A stretch of DNA of 64,000 nt, from contig JASXTE010000013.1 of the NCBI GenBank assembly GCA_030280995.1, positions 14,287,501 to 14,351,500 of the forward strand, in the 5' to 3' direction. Below are positions 55,153 through 64,000 of the stretch, one piece after another. The stretch's first letter is position 1. Each line of letters begins with the position of its first letter. Origin of the DNA: Hemileia vastatrix. Taxonomy: Eukaryota > Basidiomycota > Pucciniomycetes > Pucciniales > Zaghouaniaceae. A model generated the notes under the pieces. That model did not search any database. It saw only the letters and a list, made by a program, of their open reading frames with translations, and was not told where the DNA came from. Both the position numbers and the translations under genes were made by a program.

Positions 55153-55994
55153 CGAGTCTGATTTTCAAAATTTTACAAAAACTTGAAAAGTGGTAATGAA
55201 GATGAGATCAAAAGGAGTTTTATAAGTTCACTGTTATCCAGATAAGAGTCATACATATATTTAAGTATGAAGTTTTCATAAAAGGAATGAGATATCATAT
55301 AGGCATGAAAAAAAGGAGATGAAACTTACCTTGATTGAAAAGTAGGAAAAATAGAGTGAGAAAGATTGATGTTGGAATTGTGGGGAAATTGAATATGGAG
55401 TAAGTGAAATGCATAAAGAATGTGCAATGTATGTGTTTCAATGAAATGGAGCCAAAAAAAAGTGAAATAAGGGAAAGGGGGGATAATGACAATGCCAAGG
55501 AGGGATGAAGAGTAGGGTGATGGAGCTAAAAAATAAAGTAAAGAGGGAGAGAAAAAAAAGGTTAATTATACCATTGAAATCCAAAATAACCACTTACAAA
55601 AAAAATTTAGATAAAAAAAATAAAATAAACAGAAAAAAACAAAAAAAATTATAATTAGTAATCAAAAAATCAAAAAAAAAGAATAAAATGACTTACCTGG
55701 AGAGATGAGATGACAAAATGAATGAAACCAAATTGTTTGAGGGATGTTGGAGGAGAATAGGAAAAGGATATGAGGGATGAATGAAAAAAAAAATCACTGA
55801 CAAAATATGCAATTTCAGAAAATATGCGATTTCATTTTGAGCTGGTGAAAGAAAACCAATGAGCCATCCAAAAAAAAGATATTCACCGTAAATTCAAAAA
55901 AAAAATGAATATGCAACAAACCAAAATACAAAACCAAGTGATCAAAGTACACAAAGAGGACATTTGGAAAGTATGAAAACATAAAAATTAAAAA
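55153..55994 (-). other. Interior of the Harbinger element, no clear gene
   Basis: AT-rich. Two minus-strand splice-donor-like strings occur (AATCAAGGTAAGTTTC ending near 55325 and TCTCCAGGTAAGTCAT near 55692), so untranslated exons of the dioxygenase or transposase gene could lie here, but no motif supports this. Confidence 0.3.
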
Positions 55995-56678
55995 TTAAAA
56001 GGGTGAAGAGAAATGTTGGAGAGTAATTGCAGGCTTTTGACTCAAAGGGATGGTTGTGCCATCAACAAAACCTACACAGCCAGGGAAACCTTCAGCTTGC
56101 ATTACTTGAGAGGATTCAAGTCGCTGTTCTGGAGTTGGCCAAGCAAGAGTTTGAGACTTGAGGGAAAGGATAGCAATCATACAGCGCTTGGTGTATAATA
56201 TCACGGTACCATATCCTATGTTAAAGAGATTATTCAAACGTCTTATGGCAGCACCATTTCCATTTGAGCCAAAGCGACATAGAGCAACAGCAAGTTGGAT
56301 GGCAGGATTACGCTGTTTGTTATGAGAATTGTTATGGAAGATAGGATGATCGGAGATGAGTTGATAAAGTTTGAAGAAAGAATCGGGAGAAGTTCTAAAA
56401 AGTTGTGTGAAGTTTAAATGAGGAATGTTGAGAATGGAGGCCAGATCATATCGGGGATCATGATAAAGATTTGGCCCCCTGGTGATGATGTAACGCTTTT
56501 TGGAAAGAAAACACATATAAGCTAAAGCATCTTCCAAATCAGAGTCAGATTTATAGTAAAGAACTAAAAGAAAAGTAATAGCATTCATTGTTGAGTGAAG
56601 TAGCTTCCTAGTAGAGAGGTGTTTCATTGTTGCCGGTGGAAGGGTTATGTGATGAGGGAAGTGGGAATTCACCGCCAA
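55995..56678 (-). pseudogene. PIF/Harbinger transposase, N-terminal half
   Basis: A 227-codon minus-strand frame. The helical N-terminus includes NKQRNPAIQLAVALCRFGSN, GNGAAIRRLNNLFNIGYGTV and LYTKRCMIAILSLKSQTLAW, and it reaches the first catalytic Asp in GFPGCVGFVDGTTIPLSQKP (D206) of the DDE_Tnp_4 fold. The frame then ends within 15 residues; the second Asp and the Glu are absent downstream, where only AT-rich sequence is found. It is thus a truncated transposase. Confidence 0.8.
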
Positions 56679-56891
56679 ATGTGCAGTTGGGGTGTGTAGA
56701 TAGAAAAAAAACTTAAGTGTTTGCCACCAAAATTAAGTAGCATAGAGTGAGGAAATACTTAAGGATGGCATCAGCAATTATAAGTCATGTGACTTTCTTA
56801 AAAATCCATCATGGATGAGATGAGTTTGGGATCAGGAATTAGGAATGGAAATTGGGGTATAAGAGACGGGATAATGCATTATCGTGGATTT

Positions 56892-56923
56892 CTTATCCAC
56901 TAGCCCTGGGGCTAGTGGATAAG
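56892..56923. repeat. Perfect 15-bp palindrome near the right end of the Harbinger element
   Basis: CTTATCCACTAGCCC, 2-nt spacer, GGGCTAGTGGATAAG. At the left end of the element a different palindrome (CCGCAATTAAATTAATTGCGG region, 51268-51288) is found; CCGCAATTA also recurs at the right end (56930-56940). Confidence 0.8.
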
Positions 56924-57045
56924 AATATTCCGCAATTAATAATGTCTGATCCCGGGAAAAAAAATTCCTGATCCCTAATTGCGGATCCCTGAACATTGAT
57001 ACCCCCTATTGTTTCCTACACTTTTTTTTCCCCCCTTTCTTTCTC

Positions 57046-57950
57046 TTTATTTTTATTTTACCAGCATTATTTAGTCAGTAAATATCTTCAAGAGGCTGGT
57101 GATTCCTCTCATGAAATTGAAAATGATGTGTTACGTGCTTCTACTCCTGGTTTAAAATGTGATGCTCTTCACTTTGAGAGAGTGAACACAATGTTTCAAA
57201 TTCACAAAAAATAAAAAACAAAAATAATAAGAGATTTAAAAAGAAGTGAGCTGGTTCATTGAATCAACCCTAAAAGTCACCAAGAATTCTTCATTCATAT
57301 GTTTGATAGAGCAAAGACTTGGGCTAATGCAATGGTAAGTAATTATATGTTAATTTCACTGTGCTCTCATTTCTTAACTTATGTTTTTTTTTTTTTTTTT
57401 TTTTAAAAAAAAACAAAAAAAAAAAAAAAAATCTTCATGAGTTAATGTACTTGATTTCTCCAATATTGCCTGAATTTGATTTTCAAAGAAATGAGAGAGA
57501 GAGAGAGAGAGAGAGAAAAAAAAATCCAAACTTCTGTACTTGTAGCTGGTCCAAGAATTTAGTTTTCTTCACCTCTTAAAATTTCAAGCAGCAATCAAGA
57601 ACTTTCTCCCACTCTCCCTTCCCCACTCCCCCTAAGATGCCTGATCTCAACCAATCACAGGGTCCCAATTCTATGTCTTCTTTCTTTCTCAAAGTGTGTG
57701 TTGATGGTGAAGACTTAAATCTGAAAGATGGTTTGGGAAAACTAGGACTTATTTATTGATCATACTTCCAAGATGAATCACCTGAAGAGCTTATAGGAGC
57801 TGGTACACCTGATGCTCTATCTAGAGCTTGTATCCACAACTCAAGGGTATCCAGTGCACATGTCAAAGAAATCCAAAAAGCTTGTAGAAAGGGGGAAATA
57901 AAATGAGTATTTGATGCAGTTGAGGTGGTTGAAGTTGATATGGGTTAACA
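57046..57950 (+). pseudogene. Unidentified accessory coding region of the Tc1-like element
   Basis: Plus-strand coding-like frames: 57064-57210 (QHYLVSKYLQEAGDSSHEIE, STPGLKCDALHFERVNTMFQ), 57250-57340 (SHQEFFIHMFDRAKTWANAM, ending at a GTAAGT donor), and from 57637 (MPDLNQSQGPNSMSSFFLKV, CVDGEDLNLKDGLGKLGLIY, SPEELIGAGTPDALSRACIH, VSSAHVKEIQKACRKGEIK) to about 57950, with a few stops. A low-complexity stretch (57380-57520, poly-T/A and GA repeats) lies between and may be intronic. It converges with the transposase gene. I do not recognise the protein. Confidence 0.4.
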
Positions 57951-58289
57951 CTGGTGTATTTACATATAGGCTCATTCAACTGAGTTAAACAAATAGGTAT
58001 AGCTTTGAATATTTGTGGCATACAATCCATTATATTTACCTTTTTCAAGCAAAAACCAAATAAATTTAGGTAACATGTGAGAATCCATTATCTTTACTCT
58101 TTGCAATCATTTGGTGACATCTGAGATGATACACATTTCTATACAAATCAACTCTAGCTCACCAACTGCAACTGATGTCAAATTTATATTTATTTATTTC
58201 TAATATAAATTTATCATGTATAGTAGCCAAGATACATTAATCATAACATTACAAGCTGAAATCTTACTCAGCATACCCACTGGCATTGA

Positions 58290-59345
58290 AGAGAGAATGC
58301 ATTAACTATCTTATTATAAGAATGTCTAAAAACATATGTATCATATTGACATCCTCTTTTGCACCAGTTATATTTGCATAATGTCACAGAACATTTTTTA
58401 AAGCACAAAATATTTTTTCAATAAGATTGAAGTATAGGGAATAGGCAGGAAGTTAAACAAGCTAACATTTAAACTTATTGACTATCTCAGCAATGCGACA
58501 TCCATGATGAAAGGCCACATTGTCAATTACTAAAACACTTTTTAGATCTGGAAATGGGGACATCATTGGCTACTTATAGACCAGGATTAAACCCAAAAAT
58601 AAGTCAGATTAAAACAAAACAGACAGAGACAAAAACTTACTAAAATATTTTCAAGATAAAACTCAAAATGAGCACAACACACAATTTTAGTTTGTATTGT
58701 ACAAGTAACTAGGCCTGATAATGACACTGCAGGTATAATATGAAATTCAACCTTTCCTCTTGACTCGGGCATTCATTTGCTGCAGTCACCCACTTTGGTC
58801 CATCCTTCACCCTGTGCAACATCTTCCAAAGAGATCCCAGACTGATCTAGCATATAATCAAACAATTATAAGTATAATAAAGATGAGAGAAAAAAAACAC
58901 CTATGCTTACCTGTGAAAACAAGAGATAAAGGATTATACTCTCCAATGTTAGACATATATCAGATTCTTTGAATATAGTCCTGCTTGGGATAATATGTTT
59001 GCGTGACTTTTTTTGCAGATGTTTATACAAATAACTAACTCTTGATGAATATTTAATTGAGCAAACTCCAAGCCATACTTTTCCATCAATGAAGCCTGCA
59101 ATTCAACTTGATATCTAGTTGGGTTGTCTTCAAGAATTTGTTCTATGAAATAATGTTGTTCTTCTGAAATTCTAAAGGGCTGCCCACACTTAAAATAAGT
59201 TGAAAGGTCAGTAGCCACCGCACTTGTCTCTCTATACAAATTGAACCAGCGAGATAAAGAATTTCATTGAATTGAAGAGCCATGTTTCGAATAAATCTAA
59301 TCAAGAGTTTCACCATCTAAATAAGCCATCGCAGCTAAGACCTTT
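58290..59345 (-). pseudogene. Tc1/IS630-type transposase, decayed
   Basis: Minus-strand order: a helix-turn-helix part (AMAYLDGETLD; QPFRISEEQHYFIEQILEDN, PTRYQVELQASLMEKYGLEF, CKKSHANILSQA), the first Asp in LDQSGISLEDVAQGEGWTKV (about 58850), HIIPAVSLSGLVTCTIQTKI, an intron-like stretch near 58590-58640, then SVLVIDNVAFHHGCRIAEIV (second Asp) and LPAYSLYFNLIEKIFCALK (Glu). All three DDE positions are recognisable, but stops and frameshifts break the frame. It sits next to the right inverted terminus. Confidence 0.8.
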
Positions 59346-59903
59346 AATAGAGGATTGTATTTGAAATACGTTCTTGAAAGTAAAAGAAATAAGAAAATAA
59401 ACAAACAAAAAAAAGAAAGGAAAAAAATCTTACCAAAAAAAACCAAGCCACAGGCTGAAAGAGAGACCAAATTGTAATCCAGAGATGTAAGTTGTTGCGT
59501 TGGTTTGCAATCCAGAGATGGGGGGATTGTTACGTCAGTCCAGTCATGGAATTTAAAATTCAGAAAAAAAAGCAAAAAGAAAATTCAGAAAAAAACAAAA
59601 AACAAAAAAGAGATAAAAATAATTACCAAAAAAAATATATAAAATAAAAAATAAAAATAAAAATAAAAATAAAAATAAAAATAAAAAAAACCTACAGATT
59701 GATGAGAGGGAGGAAATCACGATCCAGAGGCGGGAGTGGAGTGGTCAGGTATGGTGGTTTGGATGGAAGGGGGAGAAATCTGGGTGATGGGGGAGCCTGG
59801 TGGCCACATGTTGGTGGATCGTAGACTCCTAACTCAACCTCAGGGATCCATCACCTTTTTTTGCACTTAAACTGCTGTGACAAACTTGCCACTGGTTTGG
59901 CTT
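59346..59903. repeat. Right inverted terminal region of the Tc1-like element
   Basis: Inverted counterpart of 49370-50470. It includes an (ATAAAA)n microsatellite (59640-59690) and the outer block ending AAGCC on the minus strand at 59903. Confidence 0.7.
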
Positions 59904-60099
59904 CGTGCACCAACCGTTTTCGATATGTCTGTAATCAAACAATTAATGAGGACGAGTGCAAATTTGAATGACAAGCCAAGGCAACTAGAAATGTTGAGCT
60001 CAATTAATCATACTTTCTAATGATGAAGTGAATAATGCTATACAGTCACATTAGGACGAGAAACAAGTATGTATATGTATGTACAAGAATCCAAAAGCT
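59904..60099. other. Intergenic sequence between the transposon and CENP-X
   Basis: About 200 bp without coding features; presumably the 3' untranslated region of the gene to the right. Composition is less AT-biased than in the transposons. Confidence 0.5.
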
Positions 60100-60597
60100 T
60101 CAAAAGTCAAGTAACACACCCGGAGCAGCCTTTCTCAAATGTCGAACCTATAAGATCAATCAATATCAGATCCAAAAGAATGTACACAAGAGAAACCGTC
60201 CAAGATGTTCAAATGATTTCCCCACTAAAAAGAGTGAGAAAAAGTAAAATAAATAAACTGATAAACATTAATGATTCACCTCAAGAAGACCAGCGCTCAC
60301 GCCGGTGTCGGACAATTTATCAGATTCGACCTCTTCTTCAACTGCGAGTTTTGAAGAACGGTGAATGATTTCGACTACAAATAATCGAAGATACTCCGCA
60401 CTCAGATTCAAAGCAGCGTCATTTATTTTCGGTTGGGTGTCCAGTTCTCCCAAGGCAGAAAGACGATCAGTCGCCCAAGCTTTCTTAAATATTTCGTGAA
60501 TAGTAGCCTAAAAAAGAACCATTGATAATGGCGAATAAGGCGATTGCGAATGAAAAACGAGCAATCATCCAAGCACAAATCAATGCACCGATCCCAT
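60100..60597 (-). CDS. Centromere protein X / MHF2 homologue (3 exons)
   Basis: Exon 1 60589-60597 (MGS), intron 60508-60588 (81 nt, TTCTTTTTTAG acceptor), exon 2 60280-60507 (76 codons), intron 60148-60279 (132 nt, GTGAAT...TTATAG), exon 3 60100-60147 (VRHLRKAAPGVLLDF, stop TGA). All junctions are in phase 0; total about 94 residues, the usual size of the family. TIHEIFKKAWATDRLSALGE, NLSAEYLRLFVVEIIHRSSK and the LLxDF end are the histone-fold hallmarks of CENP-X. With CENP-S (MHF1) it forms a tetramer that acts at kinetochores and with FANCM-type helicases in DNA repair. Exon 1 is the least certain: its donor (GTGCAT) is weak. No stops; probably functional. Confidence 0.75.
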
Positions 60598-61273
60598 CAC
60601 GATAACGTGGACGAGAACGAACTGGCTTAAACCTGGGCACTTCAGTTTCTTGCATGTTGAGGATAAATCGGCGTGCACTTTGCGGGGTATTTTTTTCTCC
60701 AGAAAAGGCAACGTCAATTTTGTCTCTCTTGCAGTTAGGTTTCCACTAGCACCATCCAACTGCCTCTCGCTCACTTCTTCCACTCATCCCAAAAACAAGT
60801 TTTGTTTTCTTGCTCGCTTACTTTCACAGTCTTTCCCTTTCTTTCGATCATTATTGAAGCCTTTACTTCGAGACAACGCTCCATTTCATTTCTTTTTTTC
60901 TTACTTTTTCGCTGATTTCTCACCAAAAGTTTTTTTTTTTTTTTCCTTTGTTTTTTTTCCTCCCTCAGTGCTACTATCAGTAATTATAAGAGGGATGTAT
61001 GTCAAGATTAGCGACACCATAGAGAAAGAAAACCTGGGTGGCGATTACCACTATTATAATGGCAAACACCCAAATATTATCCAAGGTCTCGTTAATTAAC
61101 GAGATCCGGTCATATGTTAAATACCGATTTTGAATCAGATTTTGGTTTTGTGTTTGATCTTATCGCAATTTTATAACAAAAATTTAGACCGCGTTCATAG
61201 GAGAAGACAAGAATCAAGGTAGAAGGAAGTAAATTATATTATAATATGAGTAGCAACAATGTGTTTTGAAGGT
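60598..61273. other. Intergenic / promoter region
   Basis: Contains pyrimidine-rich tracts (60890-60965). Long open frames on both strands at 60580-61099 are low in motif content and overlap the CENP-X leader; none is convincing. Confidence 0.4.
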
Positions 61274-61990
61274 TTAATTTTCTCCCCAGATCACCCGTGT
61301 ACCTGCTTTTTCTGCTCGTCCGGAATCTGAAGATTTAGGCTGATACACTAACTTGACGTAACAATCAGGTGAAAGAAAAAGCTGACGCAACACTTGCTCT
61401 TCAATCTTTTCCAGAGTAAATGAGCTCGAATTGCCCGATTTCTTCATGTCAGAGTAAATTTGAGCTCCCACATTCTTAGCTAACTCAGGAATGCTGAGTG
61501 GATTAGGATAAGCATCATGCAGCATTCGCTTTGCCATTTTGCCAATATGGAATTCAGAAATATTTGGAGAAGTGGGAGGTAAAGTGGATATAGCATTCAG
61601 ACACAAGGGGTTGGAAGTTGTTTTTTGAGTATCGGTCTTCATTGAGATCAACTGGGGGTCTGTTTTGCTAGTAGTGGAAAAAGAGAGGGGGGATTGAGTG
61701 GTGAGATCGCGATCATGGTGGCTTTTTTTCTTTTTATGCTTTTTTCTCTTCTTTTCTTCTTCATCTTTATCTTTATTTATACCCTTAGCGTCTTTGTCAT
61801 CCTCTCCTGCTTGATATTTTTCACATGTAGGATGTCCTATAGTTTCTTCTCTAGTTTTTATCGCAGGCCCAGACTGCGGCTCACTGTGTCTCTTTCGTTT
61901 TGATTTTTTGCTGTTCTTGAAATCTAAATCATATCCATCTCGCTTAATCTTTCTCTCAGATTGTTGGGCGGATTGAGAAGCATGGTCCAT
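61274..61990 (-). CDS. Lysine-rich protein, function unknown
   Basis: An intact 238-codon frame. The first half is strongly basic and polar (KNSKKSKRKRHSE; DEEEKKRKKHKKKKSHHDRD near residues 75-95, a likely nuclear localisation signal); the middle is Ser/Thr-rich. The last ~90 residues look folded: FHIGKMAKRMLHDAYPNPLS, IPELAKNVGAQIYSDMKKSG, FTLEKIEEQVLRQLFLSPDC, YVKLVYQ. I do not recognise the family; a small helical DNA- or protein-binding domain is possible. An upstream noncoding exon is possible: CTTTAG precedes the ATG at about 62020, and a GTAAGT donor lies at 62796 after ATGCCGAGTTTTAGC. Confidence 0.6.
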   Translation of the reverse strand: MDHASQSAQQSERKIKRDGYDLDFKNSKKSKRKRHSEPQSGPAIKTREETIGHPTCEKYQAGEDDKDAKGINKDKDEEEKKRKKHKKKKSHHDRDLTTQSPLSFSTTSKTDPQLISMKTDTQKTTSNPLCLNAISTLPPTSPNISEFHIGKMAKRMLHDAYPNPLSIPELAKNVGAQIYSDMKKSGNSSSFTLEKIEEQVLRQLFLSPDCYVKLVYQPKSSDSGRAEKAGTRVIWGEN

Positions 61991-63574
61991 GGCAGAATGA
62001 TGTGAGCTGGCAATGCTAGCTAAAGTAGAGTGTGGATGGTAAGTTAAAACTCAATGAGAGACGGATGAATAGAAGGATGTGAGAAAATGACAAACTGATT
62101 TTAGGAGTTGATACGGATATTTGGGGCTGAGCGTGGTTGAGGATGTGTTTCTGTTTTGGTGGTTTGTAGACACTGTTGAAGGATAAAATGAGGACAGTGG
62201 AAAAGATGGTAAAAGAATAGATAAATAAGATGGGGTGGTAATGAGAAGAATAGATATAGAGAAGACTGACGATTTGTGGTATTTCTGCTCTTCAGAGATG
62301 CAGCTAGTGTGCGTTTTCCATTGATGTGAGTGGGTAAAAGTCACAGAGCAGTCGAGGCACGTGACACTACTCGAACATTTAGCTGCATGACTATCGAGCT
62401 AAAGAACGAAAACAATGAATTGAGGATAATGAAAATGAAGAGGATGAGGATGAGATCATGTTTGAAGGGAAACAAAAGTCTTGTCATCAAAAGACATCAA
62501 AGATATGGGTAGTGAAAATGATGATGACTGACCTTGGGTTTCTTAACACTTTAAAGAAGGAAGATTTTCAGATTCAAAATAAATGTAAAACAAAATAAAT
62601 GCCCGTATCATTCTCATCAAAATGAAAATAAAATTCGACTCACACATCGTTGCAACTGTCCAATGAAAGGATAAAAACAACGGTCAGAAATCCATCTCAG
62701 TTTACTCAGCCAAACAAACTATAACACCCATTCTTAATCCCCCCCCCCTACCTTTTCTTCAGAAAAAAATAAAATAAAAACAGAAAACAGAAAACTTACC
62801 GATCGCAGCTAAAACTCGGCATCGCTTTTGCAAGAAAAAATAAAATGAAAAATTCAATGTGACGTTAATATCCAACCCTAACGAAATACATACAGCCCAG
62901 CGCTTGAATGCCTGTTGAATTGAATAGTGAAGTCGATAGTATTATTTTGCATCAAAATAATGGCAAAAGTATATAGCCTCTTCATCTGTTTTCTCAATCT
63001 AAAATTATTGAAAAACAACTATCTGCATTGAGATCAGAACTGCACTAGAATTATGAACATAAGCACTTTATTTACTGATGATGACGCTGTAGCCAATACG
63101 TAAAAATAGTGTGTTTGTGTACAAAGTTAAATGGTTACTTTTTTTAGATCTCAGATTGAACTTGGATTGATGATTACTTAAAATGAGCATGAAATCTGTT
63201 TTTATCATAGTTTTATTCTATTCTTGCACTTAAAATCAATGATTGTCAAACAATACGATATAGAGCATTATATATACATCTAGAGTGCTAGTGGTTAAAA
63301 ATCCAAGCTCTCAAGAAATTAAAACATTAAAACATTCTAACAGGTGCAGCAAAAACCCACAAAAAAGCATTGAACCTGTGATAATTAAGGTTCACCTTGA
63401 AAAGGATGGTACTATATTGGAATTGGACCTTATTTCAAAGATTCAATGAAAATACAATTCAAAATTCACAAACATGTGTAACCTTTGTTTCTACTCCTGT
63501 AACTTGTGTGGAGGATATGAGAATATATTTGAATGTAAAAGTCTCTTATAATATAGGTTTTTCCAGAAATTAAA
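61991..63574. other. Intergenic region, possible 5' exons of the lysine-rich gene
   Basis: A minus-strand donor-like string (CGATCGGTAAGTTTTC, about 62785-62800) and another at about 62530 (CCAAGGTCAGTC) suggest leader exons. The 97-codon minus frame at 62051-62344 is Ser/Pro-rich with no motif. The remaining sequence shows nothing recognisable. Confidence 0.35.
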
Positions 63575-64000
63575 TCAAGGTCCAGCTGCCGTTCTCCAAA
63601 AACTAATAATTGTTCATTGAAACAAAAAATGACTTTTTTGATTGTTTCAGAAAAACATTTGTTAGAATTCTCTTTATGCTATATCAAAAGGAGAAAATGG
63701 GTGATTCAAAAATAATCTACTTACAACACTTTAAAACAATACCAAGTTATGAAAGTATTTATTTTATAGTGAAGAAGGTGAAGCCATCTTTCCGACGAGA
63801 TACCTGAACATCTGAAGTGCCGCTCGTGGTTGATACTCTGATTAAAGAGGGAAAAAATAAAAATAAAAATGATTTAAGCTTTTTTCTCCCCATCTCAAGA
63901 ATTTTTGCAATTAAAATCTTACGAGGAACCATATGGCCACACAACTCTAACTCCAAGTATGTTAAATTACGTTCCGTGTGCTGTTTAATTTCAAGACAAA
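63575..64000 (-). CDS. Serine carboxypeptidase (S10), C-terminal exons, partial
   Basis: The gene enters from the right edge. The exon 63923-64000 reads EIKQHTERNLTYLELELCGH and MVP, then an 86-nt intron (GTAAGA...AATCAG); a 34-nt exon (63804-63837) joins in phase to give MVPQYQPRAALQMF. GHMVPxxQPxxAL is the block around the catalytic His of S10 carboxypeptidases. A further intron (GTATCT...TTATTAG) could lead to a last exon at 63575-63602 ending TGA, giving a short C-terminus. These enzymes act in the vacuole or are secreted and remove C-terminal residues. The Ser and Asp of the triad lie outside the window. The last exon is tentative. Confidence 0.65.

Larger units (their letters stand above)
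51243..57007. mobile_element. PIF/Harbinger-like element, 5.8 kb, nested in the Tc1-like element
   Basis: Terminal inverted repeats AGGGGGTATCAATGTT (51243-51258 and 56992-57007) flanked by ATT on both sides. The two-gene layout is that of Harbinger elements: a DNA-binding-type gene on the plus strand (51858-53255) and a transposase on the minus strand (55995-56678). In addition it carries a TET/JBP-like dioxygenase exon (54104-54724) and two sets of tandem repeats. The transposase lacks its second half, so this copy is non-autonomous. Confidence 0.8.
49370..59903 (-). mobile_element. Tc1-like transposon with long inverted ends, host to nested elements
   Basis: The two ends are inverted copies: AAGCCAACCCAGTGGCAA at 49370 and its counterpart (reverse complement AAGCCAAACCAGTGGCAA) ending at 59903. 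The similarity continues inward for over 500 bp (for example GGATCCCTGAGGTTGAGT and TTTGGTCTC/CAGCCTGTGGC blocks). The left arm has an extra ~620 bp (49620-50240). It contains a broken IS630/Tc1 transposase near the right end and the Harbinger element in its middle. A TA target site is not visible on both sides. Confidence 0.75.

Noticed and set aside
60650..61099. Plus-strand open frame of 149 codons
   Set aside because: Phe/Leu/Ser-rich reading of pyrimidine tracts, antisense to the CENP-X leader, no motif and no sensible gene structure.
62051..62344. Minus-strand frame of 97 codons upstream of the lysine-rich gene
   Set aside because: Ser/Thr/Pro-rich without motif; more likely leader or intron sequence than an independent gene.

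Overview
The window looks like a transposon-packed chromosome arm of a basidiomycete fungus, most likely a rust (Pucciniales) with a large AT-rich genome. The reasons are the AT-rich composition, short fungal introns (about 65-135 nt, GTAAGT-type donors), the many decayed Ty3/gypsy elements, and the Tc1-like, PIF/Harbinger and TET/JBP-like sequences that resemble families known from rust fungi. The species cannot be fixed from the sequence alone. About 59 kb is nested mobile DNA. Only the last 4 kb carries ordinary host genes.

Layout. 1-9570: two related, broken Ty3/gypsy chromoviruses on the minus strand (LTRs of about 1.03 kb at 1735-2761 and 3794-4822, integrase/chromodomain pieces, then a decayed gag-pol at 5390-9500). 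9571-17728: a large minus-strand gypsy copy, truncated in both LTRs and missing about 4 kb at its 3' end; a CACTA-like MITE sits in it at 14616-14876. 19138-24641: a plus-strand chromovirus with 317-bp LTRs. 25682-34017: a minus-strand chromovirus with 809-bp LTRs and a perfect CTTTT target duplication, inserted into another gene of the zinc-cluster type (24808-25681 and 34018-34157), which also carries a second kind of MITE. 34215-47115: a 12.9-kb plus-strand copy of the same family as 9571-17728, with both LTRs, a tRNA-Lys-type primer-binding site and a polypurine tract. 49370-59903: a Tc1-like element with long inverted termini; inside it is a PIF/Harbinger element (51243-57007), and inside that a second CACTA-like MITE copy (51553-51813). 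59904-64000: a CENP-X/MHF2 gene, an unidentified lysine-rich protein gene and the 3' end of a serine carboxypeptidase gene.

Most unusual content. (1) Two different gypsy families carry, between integrase and the 3' LTR, genes on the opposite strand encoding cysteine-cluster proteins; one has the exact Zn(II)2Cys6 spacing, and two have a plausible intron. A related gene lies interrupted at 24808-34157. These may be antisense accessory genes transcribed out of the 3' LTR. (2) The 12.9-kb element carries three copies of a 3' noncoding unit with a 10-bp hairpin whose stem shows a compensatory change. (3) The Harbinger element carries a TET/JBP-like 2OG-Fe(II) dioxygenase exon next to a truncated transposase and a DNA-binding/coiled-coil gene. 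(4) Two MITE families share self-palindromic termini centred on CTAG.

Nearly all element genes are broken by stops and frameshifts. Several stops are TGA where CGA would be expected, and the three related primer-binding sites differ mainly at CpG sites, consistent with C-to-T decay of methylated repeats. All calls were made by eye, without database searches.
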